NCBI RefSeq assembly: GCF_004362825.1
Contig: NZ_SNXZ01000004.1
Coordinates: 434,001-498,000, forward strand
DNA length: 64,000 nucleotides
Origin: Labedaea rhizosphaerae
GTDB lineage: Bacteria; Actinomycetota; Actinomycetes; Mycobacteriales; Pseudonocardiaceae
Direction: 5' to 3'
The translations under genes and the position numbers were made by a program. Shown here in pieces: positions 15,334 to 24,567 of the stretch (the first letter of the stretch is position 1; every line of letters begins with the position of its first letter). The notes beneath the pieces were generated by a model. It was given only the letters and a program-made list of their open reading frames with translations. It was not told the DNA's origin and made no database searches.

Positions 15334-17274
15334 TTACCGAAGTCCAGAGTGGATGGTGAAGTGCCAGGCGGCCGGGTTGCCGTCGGCGGCGCTGACGCAG
15401 CCGACGAGCACCCCCGCCGCGGTGGCGCGAACGACGATCTCCTGGTCCGCTCCCCCGGCCGGGCCGATCGCCAGCCAGCGGCCGTCGGTGAGCTGGACGT
15501 CCACTGTGGACGCCCAGACCTGGCGGAAGTCGTCGGTGGACAAGGTCGTCCGGGTGCCGTGCTGGTCGACCAGCACGGTCGTGGTGGCCGGGGTGTGCGG
15601 GGTGAGCCAGCAGACGACCTCGCCGTCGCCCGCCGGTGCCGCCACCTCGACCACGGGAAGGTCGAGGGTCATGACGAGTTGCTGATCGGGGTGGACGAGG
15701 CAGCGCGGGTTCTTCTCCTCCCAGCCGGGGCGGCCCGCGCCCCAGCCGAGACCGGACTCCCGGTCGTGCCTGGCGCGCTCGGTGGTCACCCACAGCCCGG
15801 CCCGCCAGCGCGGGTTGCTGGCGAACGCGGCGGTCCTCGGGTGGGGGCTGCGCAGCACCTTGTGCCCACCGTCCACCCAGGACGTCACGCCGCCCGCCTT
15901 CGCGCTGACCTTCACCCTGCTGCCCCGGTCGGGCACGGCGAAGGTCGTGCGGAGGACTGGATCCGGGCGGCGGGCCAGGAGGGTGGAGTGGACCAGCGTG
16001 GTGGGTTCGGCGACCTGGACGCGCACCTCGGCCGAGCCACCCAGCCAAGCCAGCTCGGTGCCGGCCGGGAGCGCCCGCGCGGCGGACACGATCTCGGTCG
16101 AGTCGCGCACCCCCAGGCCGAGGCCGATCGGGTGCGACTCCGCGGCCTTGCCCGGCTCGGTCACGGCGAACCGGCCTTGGCGGAGCCCGACCGTGCCGAA
16201 CACCCGCCGCACCGGCACCGTGGATTCGAATCGCTGGGTCAGCACGCCGTCGACCAGCGTCACGGTGCCGGTGAGCGAGTCGTCCCCGGCCCGCTCGACC
16301 ATCCGGACGCCGCCGTCGACCTCGGTGACGGCCAGTTCGACCGGCTGCGCCTCACGCCAGCCGGCCACCCGGTCGGCGTGGATCGACGGCCACGTCGAGG
16401 TGTAGAGCGGGCCCGAGTGGGCACCTGAGCGCACCCGCACGGTCCCGTCCCGCCCGTCGACCTCGCAGCGCAGCGCGTCGTCGCCGAACGCGTAGACCTG
16501 ACTGTCCACATCGGACGCACCGCCGGGCGGCGGCAGCTGGTGGCGCAGCGGGGTGACCGCCCCGTCCGGGGTGATCAACTCGACCCGGTGCACCCGGCCC
16601 GCGTCGACGTCGACCACAGCGGTGATCCGGTGCTCGCCGAGCAGCAGGTCGTAGCGGACCGCCTTGAGACCGTCCACTTCGATCAGGTCCGAACGCAGGT
16701 CGTCGTCGCGTCCTCGGGTCACGCCGCCGAAGCTGGCCAGCGACCCGAGGGCGGCGAGCGCGGCCTGCGGCAGGTCGGCGATCACCCCACGCAGGATCAG
16801 CGGGATGTAGTTGTACAGCTCGACGTTGCCGTCCTCGCCGGCGATCGGCACGCCGATCGCGACGCAACCGACCCGCCGGTACAGGCGGAATGCCGGGGTG
16901 TTCGCCGGGTTCACGGTCAGCCGCAGCACCAGGCAGTTGGTGCTGAACATGAACTCCACGGCCTCGGTGAACAGCCGGCCGGTGAGCACGCCGTTGCGGT
17001 ACGCGGGCGCCACGAAGAACATGTCGGCGATCAGTTCACCGGCTCGTGCGCTGCGCCGCCCGGTGTTGCGGAACAAGCCGAACGTGCCGACGATCTCTTC
17101 GCCGTCGGTCGCCACCAGGAACGCCGCGGTCTCCCGGTCGGCCAGTTCCCGCTCGATCTCCGCCGCGGTCACCCCGCCGGCCAGCGGGTTCGGGTTGTCG
17201 TCGAACCTGTTGTACAGCGCGGCGACCGCCGCGAGGTCCTCGTTGCGGTGCTGCCGGATGACAATCGCCACCAC
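15334..17274 (-). CDS. GNAT N-acyltransferase with large unassigned C-terminal domain
   Basis: About 646 residues. The first ~160 form a GNAT fold: VIRQHRNEDLAAVAALYNRF, the beta4 strand and acyl-CoA loop ADMFFVAPAYRNGVLTGRL, and VNPANTPAFRLYRRVG. The remaining ~480 residues are beta-rich (many short V/T/R strands) with no domain I can name. GNATs attach the acyl chain to the peptide N-terminus in lipolanthine and goadvionin pathways, which makes this the best candidate for the acyl-amine junction here (inference). GTG 17274 is six bases after AAGGAG; GTG 17271 is an alternative. Confidence 0.75.
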   Translation of the reverse strand: MVAIVIRQHRNEDLAAVAALYNRFDDNPNPLAGGVTAAEIERELADRETAAFLVATDGEEIVGTFGLFRNTGRRSARAGELIADMFFVAPAYRNGVLTGRLFTEAVEFMFSTNCLVLRLTVNPANTPAFRLYRRVGCVAIGVPIAGEDGNVELYNYIPLILRGVIADLPQAALAALGSLASFGGVTRGRDDDLRSDLIEVDGLKAVRYDLLLGEHRITAVVDVDAGRVHRVELITPDGAVTPLRHQLPPPGGASDVDSQVYAFGDDALRCEVDGRDGTVRVRSGAHSGPLYTSTWPSIHADRVAGWREAQPVELAVTEVDGGVRMVERAGDDSLTGTVTLVDGVLTQRFESTVPVRRVFGTVGLRQGRFAVTEPGKAAESHPIGLGLGVRDSTEIVSAARALPAGTELAWLGGSAEVRVQVAEPTTLVHSTLLARRPDPVLRTTFAVPDRGSRVKVSAKAGGVTSWVDGGHKVLRSPHPRTAAFASNPRWRAGLWVTTERARHDRESGLGWGAGRPGWEEKNPRCLVHPDQQLVMTLDLPVVEVAAPAGDGEVVCWLTPHTPATTTVLVDQHGTRTTLSTDDFRQVWASTVDVQLTDGRWLAIGPAGGADQEIVVRATAAGVLVGCVSAADGNPAAWHFTIHSGLR

Positions 17275-17318
17275 CAACACCTCCTTTCCAGAACTCCAGA
17301 ACTCGCTTCCGGCGTGGC

Positions 17319-17831
17319 TCAGCCGGCCCGGCCAGTTGTGACGATGAGGCTGCCCGAGGCGGCGGTCTGGCCGTCCACGGTGGCTTTGACCGTGACCGAC
17401 CGCAGGCCGCCGAGCCGCGGACCCAGCTGCGCCGAGAGCACCAACTGGTCGCCCGGCACCACCAGCTTGTTGAACTTGACGGACTTGATCGCGCCGAGGT
17501 ATCCGACCTGCTCGGAAACGTCACCCGCGGGCTGCTCGACCGGGCTTTCCAGCATTTCCGCGACGTAGATGACCGCGACCAGCTGGGCCATCGACTCGAC
17601 GATCATCACGCCGGGCATGATCGAGTGGTCCGGGTAGTGGCCGGCGAAGAACGGCTCGTTCACGCTGACGCTCTTCACGCCTTTCCCGGACTCGCCGGGG
17701 ATGACGTCGTACGCCCGGTCGATCATCAGCATCGGCCACCGGTGCGGCAGCATCTTCTTGATGTCGTCCGACGAGTAGCTGAACGTCGCCGGTCCGGTCT
17801 TCGTGTCCGGCTTCGACAACATCGCGGTCAT
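17319..17831 (-). CDS. FabZ-like (3R)-hydroxyacyl-ACP dehydratase
   Basis: 170 residues with a single hot-dog fold. The motif LPHRWPMLMIDR and the active-site loop NEPFFAGHYPDHSIMPG place the catalytic His at about residue 65, with Glu about residue 79 in MIVESMAQ. It dehydrates beta-hydroxyacyl-ACP to the trans-2-enoyl form. No enoyl reductase is seen in the operon, which favours retained double bonds (a polyene). It starts five bases after the ACP stop codon, so the two are tightly co-translated. Confidence 0.9.
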   Translation of the reverse strand: MTAMLSKPDTKTGPATFSYSSDDIKKMLPHRWPMLMIDRAYDVIPGESGKGVKSVSVNEPFFAGHYPDHSIMPGVMIVESMAQLVAVIYVAEMLESPVEQPAGDVSEQVGYLGAIKSVKFNKLVVPGDQLVLSAQLGPRLGGLRSVTVKATVDGQTAASGSLIVTTGRAG

Positions 17832-17836
17832 GGTGA

Positions 17837-18130
17837 TCAGTCCTCGTGCGCTTCGACGAAGTCGACGAGGGCGTTGATGGAACCGAACGCCTCGATGTCG
17901 TCGTCGTTGACCGAGACGCCGAACTCGTTGTTGACCATGACCACGATCTCCAGCGAGTCCAGCGAGTCCATCTCCAGACCCCGGCCGAACAGCGGCTGGT
18001 TGTCCGAGACGACCTCGGGCGAGACCTCGAGACCGAGCCGGTCGATGATCAGCGTCTTGATCTTCATGTTCTTGTCGAGCCGCGCCTGCGCGGCTTCCCT
18101 GATCTCGTCATAGGTGGCGGTCGTAGACAT
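17837..18130 (-). CDS. Acyl carrier protein (PKS)
   Basis: 97 residues, slightly long for an ACP because of a ~15-residue N-terminal helix. The phosphopantetheine site is S56 in LEMDSLDSLE. It is flanked by the FabZ and FabG genes and is presumably the chain carrier for the KS-CLF. The acidic recognition helix EIVVMVNNEFGV follows the serine. It is expected to be activated by the PPTase encoded at 11172-11966. Confidence 0.9.
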   Translation of the reverse strand: MSTTATYDEIREAAQARLDKNMKIKTLIIDRLGLEVSPEVVSDNQPLFGRGLEMDSLDSLEIVVMVNNEFGVSVNDDDIEAFGSINALVDFVEAHED

Positions 18131-18160
18131 AGCTGTCCTCTTCCATGAATAGCTTCGGGT

Positions 18161-18943
18161 TTAACCGGTGATCATTCCGCCGTCGACGGTGAGCACCTTT
18201 CCGGTGATGTACGAGGCCGCCGGGGAGGCGAGGAAAGTCACCGCGTTCGCCACCTCGACCGCGTTTCCGATGCGCCCGAGGGGAATGGCTTTCGTCGCCA
18301 TCTCCAGCTCTTTGCGCTGGACCTTCTTGACCATGTCGGTCTCGATGAAGCCCGGCGCCACCACATTGACCCGGATGCCACGCGGCGCGACCTCGTAGGC
18401 CAGCGAGCGAGCCATGGCGATGACGCCGCCTTTGCTCGCCGCGTAATTCCCTTGGCCGGGTCGGCCGGCAACTCCGCTCGTCGACGAGATTACCACGATG
18501 GATCCGCCCGTCGAGAACATTTGCTTAACTGCCTCCCGGGTGGTGTAGAAAGTGCCGTTCAGGTTCGTCGAGATGACGTCCTGCCACTTCCGGGTGGAAA
18601 GCGCCGCGAAATGCCCGTCCGCGGTGATGCCGGAATTGAGCACGGCCACGCCCACCGAGCCGAGCTCCGCCCGGATCGTCTTGAACATGGCCAGCACGCT
18701 CGCCTCGTCGGCGATGTCGGCCTGCACGGTGATGGCTCGCCGGCCCAGGCCGCGGATCTGCTCGGCGAGCTCGTCCGCCTTCTCCGCGTTGCGGTTGTAG
18801 TTCAGCACCACATCGCAACCCTGCTCGGCCAGCCGCAACGCGATGGCCGCACCGATGCCGCGGGAGGCGCCGGTGACCAGCGCAACGGTGCCTGGTTCGA
18901 AGTCCAGGAAGGACGGGGTGGGCGCGACTTCGGTCGTGGTCAT
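18161..18943 (-). CDS. 3-ketoacyl-ACP reductase (FabG-type SDR)
   Basis: 260 residues of a classical short-chain dehydrogenase. The NADPH-binding VTGASRGIGAA lies at residues 23-33, NSG about residue 103, catalytic Ser at about 153-154, Y167 and K171 in NYAASKGG. The C-terminus ending in VDGGMITG is typical of FabG. It reduces the 3-keto group formed by the KS-CLF. Its ATG overlaps the SbnB-like stop codon (ATGA at 18940-18943). Confidence 0.9.
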   Translation of the reverse strand: MTTTEVAPTPSFLDFEPGTVALVTGASRGIGAAIALRLAEQGCDVVLNYNRNAEKADELAEQIRGLGRRAITVQADIADEASVLAMFKTIRAELGSVGVAVLNSGITADGHFAALSTRKWQDVISTNLNGTFYTTREAVKQMFSTGGSIVVISSTSGVAGRPGQGNYAASKGGVIAMARSLAYEVAPRGIRVNVVAPGFIETDMVKKVQRKELEMATKAIPLGRIGNAVEVANAVTFLASPAASYITGKVLTVDGGMITG

Positions 18944-19965
18944 GCCGCACCGCCCAACGTGCTGGTGACGAGGTGGCTGCCCGGGTCGAAGCCGGACACC
19001 TCGGTGCCCAGGCCGTCGCGCTCGGCGATGCGCACCAGCGCCTGGGACACCGCGAGGTCGAGCACGCCGAGCCCGAACGGGGAGAAGATCGTCGTGGCGT
19101 TCGGGTTGCGCTCCAGGGTGGCGCCGCCGAGCAGGTCGCCCACGGTGCCTGCGATGAACGCACGGTGCCCGACCTGCTGTTCGGTGAGGTGCAACGAGGT
19201 CCGCTCACGCAGCACGTGGTCGACGTCGTCCACCACGTTCACGCCGTCGAGGATCGACTCGATGGACAGGTCGCGCAGGGACAGGTGCAGCACGACCTGC
19301 CCGGCCGGCCGGCTGGCGTGGGCGCCGAGGTCGAGCCAGTAGGTGGAGTCGGTGGTCGCGATGCTGACCACCTCGGCGGACAGCACGCCGGCCAGGTCGG
19401 CGGTGGTGAACCGCACGTCCGGGTACCGCTGCGCCAGTTGGGCCGCCGATGCTTTGGCGTGCTCGGGGAACACGTCGTAGAGCAGCACCGTGCGCACCGT
19501 CGGGTGGACGAGGGTCAGGTAGCTGATCGTGCGGTGGTTGATGGTGCCGGTGCCGATCAGCCCGATGGTCTCCACCGGCTCGCGGGCCAGCACCGACGAC
19601 GCCAGCGCCGCCGAGGCCGCGGTCCGCGCGGCGGAGATCTGGCTGGATTCCAATGCTGCCATCGGGTACCCGGTTTCCAGGCTGTTCAGCACGGAGATCG
19701 AGGAGGCCCGCTGGTAGCCGTGCCGCACGTTCTCCGGGAACGAGGAAATCCACTTCACCCCGATCGCCGGGTCGTCGCCGCCGAGGTAGGCGGGCAGCAC
19801 GATGATCCGGCTGCCCTCCTTCTCGACCGGCCGAAGGAAGCTGGAGAACGGGACCTGCGTCTGCCCGGCGGCGTGCAGCAGGTATGCCCGCCGCACGGCA
19901 GCGAGTACTTCACCTTCCGCCCCGTTCAGCGCGATGGCCACTTCTCCGGAATTGAGTAGTCGCAT
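18940..19965 (-). CDS. sbnB: SbnB-like 2,3-diaminopropionate biosynthesis dehydrogenase
   Basis: 341 residues of the ornithine cyclodeaminase/mu-crystallin family, with the NAD-binding motif IGLIGTGTINHRTI and GVKWISSFPENV. Beside an SbnA homologue it fits SbnB, which oxidises N-(1-amino-1-carboxyethyl)-glutamate with NAD+ to release L-2,3-diaminopropionate (Dap) and 2-oxoglutarate. ATG 19965 follows AGGGGAA. The gap to the SbnA-like gene is 10 bp. Assignment to Dap rather than ornithine chemistry rests on the pairing. Confidence 0.85.
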   Translation of the reverse strand: MRLLNSGEVAIALNGAEGEVLAAVRRAYLLHAAGQTQVPFSSFLRPVEKEGSRIIVLPAYLGGDDPAIGVKWISSFPENVRHGYQRASSISVLNSLETGYPMAALESSQISAARTAASAALASSVLAREPVETIGLIGTGTINHRTISYLTLVHPTVRTVLLYDVFPEHAKASAAQLAQRYPDVRFTTADLAGVLSAEVVSIATTDSTYWLDLGAHASRPAGQVVLHLSLRDLSIESILDGVNVVDDVDHVLRERTSLHLTEQQVGHRAFIAGTVGDLLGGATLERNPNATTIFSPFGLGVLDLAVSQALVRIAERDGLGTEVSGFDPGSHLVTSTLGGAA

Positions 19966-19975
19966 GACGTTTCCC

Positions 19976-21070
19976 CTAAGCCGCGACCGTGTCCGGCTTG
20001 TCGGTTTCGGATATTTCTTCGATGTCGTCGAGGTCGTCCAGGTTGACGAAGTCCTCGATGTTCTCCGCGACCCACGCGTCGGAGTAGATGGTGTCGAGGT
20101 ACCGGTCGCCGCCGTCCGGGAGCAACGCGACGCAGGTGGACCCTGGCTCGATCCAGGACGCCGAGCGGCGCAGCGCGGAGATGACCGCACCGGACGAGCC
20201 GCCCGCCAGGATCGACTCCGTCGCCAGCAGCGCGCGGCAGCCGGCCACGCACTCGGCGTCGGTCACCTTGATCACCCGGTCGGCCAGCCCGTCGCGCAGC
20301 AGCGCCGGGGCGACCGCCGCGCCGTGCCCGGGGATGCGCCGGGTGTGCCCGTGTTCCCAGGCGGCCGGCTCGCCGAAGATCGCGCTGTTGACCGAGTCGA
20401 CGGCGACCACGGTGATCGGCAAACCGTTGCCCTGGATGTATTCCGCGCAGCCGCGCAGCGTGCCGCAGGTGCCGGCGGCCAGGAACAGGTAGTCGATCTC
20501 CCCGGCGAGCGAGGCGACGATCTCGCCCATGGTCGCGTGGTGCGCGGCCGGGTTGCCCAGGTTGCCGTACTGGTCCGGCCACCACGCGTGGGGCGTGGTG
20601 CCCAGCAACTCCCGGACCCGGCGCAGCCGCATCGGCAGGTACTCGCCGGTCTCCGGGTCACGCTGGTCGATCAGCTCGACCCGCGCGCCGTAGGCCCGCA
20701 TGAGCGCCGCGTTCTGCGCGGTCACCTTCGGGTCGGTGACCAGGATCAGGTCCAGGCCGTAGAAGTTGCAGATCTGGGCCAGCGCGATCCCGAGGTTCCC
20801 CGACGTCGACTCGACGACGGTGGACACCCCCGGGATGAGGTCGCCGTCGTCCAGCGCCCGGGTGATCATGGACAACGCCGCCCGGTCCTTGATGCTGCCG
20901 GCCGGGTTGAACCGCTCGCACTTGCCGAACACCCGGAACTTGCGCGGGTCGAACAGCCGGTCCAGCGCGATCAGCGGCGTGTCGCCGATGGCGGAAACGA
21001 TGTCGGGGTGGAATTTCCTCGGCCGAGAGATCTCGTACGAGGACGATAAAGGTGGTGCTGTGCTCGTCAC
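19976..21070 (-). CDS. sbnA: SbnA-like 2,3-diaminopropionate synthase (PLP, cysteine synthase fold)
   Basis: 364 residues of the cysteine synthase/tryptophan synthase beta fold. The PLP lysine is K61 in FNPAGSIKDRAA, the substrate loop STSGNLGIALA follows, and the phosphate-binding GTCGTLRG lies mid-protein. SbnA condenses O-phosphoserine with glutamate as the first step to Dap. The C-terminal ~35 residues are acidic (DDLDDIEE), an extension seen in SbnA homologues. GTG 21070 overlaps the LanB stop (GTGA), with GGAGG upstream. Confidence 0.88.
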   Translation of the reverse strand: MTSTAPPLSSSYEISRPRKFHPDIVSAIGDTPLIALDRLFDPRKFRVFGKCERFNPAGSIKDRAALSMITRALDDGDLIPGVSTVVESTSGNLGIALAQICNFYGLDLILVTDPKVTAQNAALMRAYGARVELIDQRDPETGEYLPMRLRRVRELLGTTPHAWWPDQYGNLGNPAAHHATMGEIVASLAGEIDYLFLAAGTCGTLRGCAEYIQGNGLPITVVAVDSVNSAIFGEPAAWEHGHTRRIPGHGAAVAPALLRDGLADRVIKVTDAECVAGCRALLATESILAGGSSGAVISALRRSASWIEPGSTCVALLPDGGDRYLDTIYSDAWVAENIEDFVNLDDLDDIEEISETDKPDTVAA

Positions 21071-23382
21071 GACGCCTCCTTTCGACACAACTGAAGCCGC
21101 AACTCGCTGACATAGCGGTCGCCGTTGACATCGGACAGCCACGATTCGCGCGGGTCGGGCAACGGCTCGGAGAGCCCGAGGACCGTGTTCGCGTCGACGC
21201 GCAGCGCGGCCCGCGCCAGGTTGACGAAACACCGCACCATCGTGGGGCTGGTGAGATCGAAGAACGCCGGCTTGTCCTCGCCCGCGAACTTCACGAACAC
21301 CCGGGCCGGCACCCCGGCCGTGTCGAGCCAGCGCTGGACGCACTGGTAGTCGCGGTGCCGGTCCGGCTTCTCCGGCAACTCGAGTTCCGCGGCCGGGATC
21401 CGCCAGCTCTCGCGGAACACGACAAGGTCGTCGATGGCCAGCCGGGGCGTGTGCCGGCCGGGCAGGCCGATCTTGAACGCGTCGGCGGCGACCATGGACA
21501 GCAGCACGGCCAGCAGTTCGGGCAGCCGCCGGGTCACACCGTCCGGTGTGGTCGCCAGCACCTGGCCGTCGTCGGCGGTCAGGGCGATGCCGACTGCCGG
21601 GTCCACCCGCCCGCGGTCGACGACCGGGGCGCGGGTGAAGCCGAGTGAGCGCTCCGCCGAGCCGAGCGAGGTCGGCACGAACCGGCCGGAGTTACGCCGC
21701 CAGCCCACCGGGAACAGCGGCACGTGCCTGCTGCCGGGGATGCCGGCGTTGACCAGGTCCCGCAGCGAACCGTGGCCGCTCGGCACCGTCCAGTCGAGGA
21801 ACTGCAAGTCCAGTGTGGACAGACAGGCGTGCAGTTCACCCAGCACCACCGTGTAGTCGCCCGCGTTGACCGCGTCCGTGGACGCGGCGACGAGTTGCAG
21901 GTCGGGGCTGTGCACGGCGAGGTGCGGCCAGCGTCCGGGCCGGTCGCCGAACTCGGCGCGGGCCCGCTCGGCCACCTCGGTGGCGTCCAGGGTGATCCGA
22001 GTGGTGTCGACCGGGAGATCGGCCGCGCCGATGGTCCTCGCCCACTTCGCGGACAACTCGGCGATCGCCGTCGTCACCGGGCGCGGGTCGTCGCCCCAGA
22101 ACAGGGCGAGAACTCCCGTCCAGATGTCAGCCAGCGTGACCTGACCCTTGGTCCGGGCCGCGGCGGCGCGGACGAGTTCGGCGGTGGCCTGCTCGACGAG
22201 GTCGGCGAGCCGGTTGCCGAACCAGTCGGCGGCCGCGGCGACGACGGCCAGGGGCTGGGCGAACCGGTCGAAGAACGCCGAACCGAGGTCGATCCGGACG
22301 TCGCGGGTGGCGTCGAAGTAGGCCAGGGTGCGTCCGGCGTAGGACTTCCCGCCGGAGTGCGTGGCCTGCGTGCCGGTGGTGGCGCTGAACCAGTCGTCCA
22401 GTTCGGCCAGCGCGGCCACCAGCTTGTCCGAAGTGGACGCTTCGGCGATGCGGGCCTTGTGCGCGTCCAACTCGACGAGGATGGCGTCGAAGCGGAAGAA
22501 CAGATCGGGGTCACCGATGGCGTCGACCCGGCGGCGCAGGACCTCCGCCGCGCGGTCGTTGACGGGGATGTTCGCATCCCAGGTGACCAGACGCTGGCGG
22601 GTCAGCTTGGTCAGGACCTTGCGCACCACGGCGGCGGCATCCGGTTCGGCGATGTGGTCAGCGATGGCGGCGGCGATGTCGTCGGCGTGCCGGTTCCCGT
22701 CCGCTAGCGCCAGCACCCGCGCCTCGACCGGGGTGAGCCGGACCGGACCGCGTCCGGGCACGAGCAGCCGCTCGCCGTCCAGGTGCACGTCCGGGCGGAG
22801 CACCGGCGGGAACCACCAGCGCGCCCCGTCCTGCACGGCCATCCAGTTGCCGAGCTCGGCGATGGCCCACCGCTCGAAGTAGATCTTCCTGGCCTCGACC
22901 AGGGCCGGCCCGTAGTCGATCGTCATGGGTGCATCGCCGGTGCCGATGGAGAACCAGGCCGCCGGGCCGAACGACCCGATCGTCTCCGCCTTGGAGCAGT
23001 ACCGCTGCAGGTACATGGCGAGCGCCTTCTCCCGGTCGCGGCGCTTCTGCGGCTTGCTCCGGTAACCGGGGTCGAGCTTGTCCAGCACGTCGAACACGGT
23101 CCGGTTCTGCCAGGCGATGGCGGTGCGGACCTGCTCGTCGCCGGCCAGCTCCGCGAGCAGCCGGGACTCACGCGCCTCCGCGGCGTCGTATGCCGCGGTG
23201 AACACCTGCGTGCCCACGGCCGCGGCCAACTCTTGCGCGCTGAAGCGGTCCAGGATCGAGGCGCTGAACCCGGCACTGCGCAGCAGGCCGATGCTGAAGA
23301 GCCGGTAGTCGGTGTCCCCGAGCGGTTGATCGGGCCCGAACGCACTCCAGTCGACCTCGGGCCGGGCTTCCACGGTGGTCAT
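21067..23382 (-). CDS. LanB-type lantibiotic dehydratase, glutamylation domain only
   Basis: 771 residues resembling the Lant_dehydr_N region of class I LanB proteins: FSIGLLRSAGF near the start, SYAGRTLAYFDATRDVRIDL mid-protein, VVLGELHACLSTLDLQFLDW, and ARVFVKFAGEDKPAFFDLTSP near the end. LanB proteins use aminoacyl-tRNA (glutamyl-tRNA) to activate Ser/Thr; related PEARLs ligate amino acids to peptide C-termini. No elimination domain (SpaB_C-like) is fused here or seen elsewhere in the window, so plain dehydration would be incomplete. It is coupled to SbnA and the aminotransferase by 4-bp overlaps. A tRNA-dependent ligation role with diaminopropionate or the peptide is possible but unproved. 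Confidence 0.8.
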   Translation of the reverse strand: MTTVEARPEVDWSAFGPDQPLGDTDYRLFSIGLLRSAGFSASILDRFSAQELAAAVGTQVFTAAYDAAEARESRLLAELAGDEQVRTAIAWQNRTVFDVLDKLDPGYRSKPQKRRDREKALAMYLQRYCSKAETIGSFGPAAWFSIGTGDAPMTIDYGPALVEARKIYFERWAIAELGNWMAVQDGARWWFPPVLRPDVHLDGERLLVPGRGPVRLTPVEARVLALADGNRHADDIAAAIADHIAEPDAAAVVRKVLTKLTRQRLVTWDANIPVNDRAAEVLRRRVDAIGDPDLFFRFDAILVELDAHKARIAEASTSDKLVAALAELDDWFSATTGTQATHSGGKSYAGRTLAYFDATRDVRIDLGSAFFDRFAQPLAVVAAAADWFGNRLADLVEQATAELVRAAAARTKGQVTLADIWTGVLALFWGDDPRPVTTAIAELSAKWARTIGAADLPVDTTRITLDATEVAERARAEFGDRPGRWPHLAVHSPDLQLVAASTDAVNAGDYTVVLGELHACLSTLDLQFLDWTVPSGHGSLRDLVNAGIPGSRHVPLFPVGWRRNSGRFVPTSLGSAERSLGFTRAPVVDRGRVDPAVGIALTADDGQVLATTPDGVTRRLPELLAVLLSMVAADAFKIGLPGRHTPRLAIDDLVVFRESWRIPAAELELPEKPDRHRDYQCVQRWLDTAGVPARVFVKFAGEDKPAFFDLTSPTMVRCFVNLARAALRVDANTVLGLSEPLPDPRESWLSDVNGDRYVSELRLQLCRKEAS

Positions 23383-24554
23383 GCCGCCACCTCCACCGGG
23401 GACAAGGCCTTGCCCAGGCGCCGGATGCCTTCGGCGATGCGGTCGGCCGGGGTGTAGGAGAAGGCGAGGCGCAGGCCGTCGGCGTGCTCACCGGCCACGC
23501 TGAAGTGCCGGCCGGCCACGAAGGACACCCCGGCCGCGGCGGCGGCGCCCTCGAACGACGCCGTATCGGTGCCGTCGCGGTGGCGCAGCCAGACGTAGAA
23601 CCCGCCGGCCGGTTGCCGCCAGTCCCACTCCGGGCCGAGCACGTCGGCCAGCGCGGACGTCATCAACGCGGCCCGCCGCGCGTACCCGGCGCGGAAGTCC
23701 GCGATCAGGCCGTCCCAGCCGTGCTTCCCGTGGTAGGCGGCCAGGATCGCCTGCGCGAACGCCGACGGCGACAGCGTCATGATCTCGCCGACCGAGCGCA
23801 GGGTGGCGGTCAGCGCGGGTGGCGTGGCCAGCCAGCCGCAGCGCAGGCCGGGCGCGAAGATCTTGGAGAACGTGCCGAGGTACACCACGTTGTCCGGGTC
23901 GATCGAGGCCAGCGCGGGCGTCGTCGTGCCGTCGAAGCCGAGCAGCCCGTACGGGTTGTCCTCGACGACGAGCAGGTCGAGTTCGCGGCACGCCTCGAGC
24001 AGCGCCGTCCGGCGCGGCACCGGCATGGTGGCCCCGGTCGGGTTGTGGAACGTCGGGTTCACGTAGAGCAGCCGGACCGTCCGGCCGTCGGCACGCAGCC
24101 GCGACACCTCTTCCCGCAGGGCGTCCGGATCCACGCCGTCCACATCGGACGGTGCGGACACCGGGACCAGACCGGCCGTGCGGAACGCCGTGGTGGCGCC
24201 CGGGTAGCTCGGCGTCTGGCACAGGATCGCCTCGCCCGGGTTCCCCAGGCCCAGCGCGACGGCCAGCAGACCCTGCTGCGATCCCGCCGTGGGCACCAGG
24301 TGCTCCGGCCGCGCCGTGACGTCCTCCATGGCCATCAGCTCGGCGACGGCCGGCACGAGGCTGGACGCGAGGTGCGGGGTGGTGTACTGCAACGTGGTCC
24401 GGCCGCCGAGGCGCAGCTGCCGGGAAACCTGCGCGGCGAGCTCGGTCAGGGGCAGCCCGGACAGGTCGGGTAATCCGCCGGCGAAGGAGATCGTGTCCGC
24501 GCCGCGCTCGAACAACGCGGGCATCTCGATCGCGGGGTTGCTGGTTGTCCACAT
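23379..24554 (-). CDS. PLP-dependent aminotransferase, fold type I
   Basis: 391 residues, class I/II aminotransferase similar to 2-aminoadipate/valine-type enzymes without a DNA-binding domain. The PLP lysine is in GTFSKIFAPGLRCGW, and NPTFHNPTGATMP is the cofactor-side Asn/Pro motif. It begins with the substrate-arm FAGGLPDLSGLP. It overlaps the LanB gene by 4 bp and follows the small ACP by 13 bp. It could supply an amino group to a starter or remove one from an amino acid intermediate; substrate unknown. Start ATG 24554 is chosen over an upstream one lacking a ribosome site. Confidence 0.85.
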   Translation of the reverse strand: MWTTSNPAIEMPALFERGADTISFAGGLPDLSGLPLTELAAQVSRQLRLGGRTTLQYTTPHLASSLVPAVAELMAMEDVTARPEHLVPTAGSQQGLLAVALGLGNPGEAILCQTPSYPGATTAFRTAGLVPVSAPSDVDGVDPDALREEVSRLRADGRTVRLLYVNPTFHNPTGATMPVPRRTALLEACRELDLLVVEDNPYGLLGFDGTTTPALASIDPDNVVYLGTFSKIFAPGLRCGWLATPPALTATLRSVGEIMTLSPSAFAQAILAAYHGKHGWDGLIADFRAGYARRAALMTSALADVLGPEWDWRQPAGGFYVWLRHRDGTDTASFEGAAAAAGVSFVAGRHFSVAGEHADGLRLAFSYTPADRIAEGIRRLGKALSPVEVAA

Positions 24555-24567
24555 GGCGACCGCGTCC

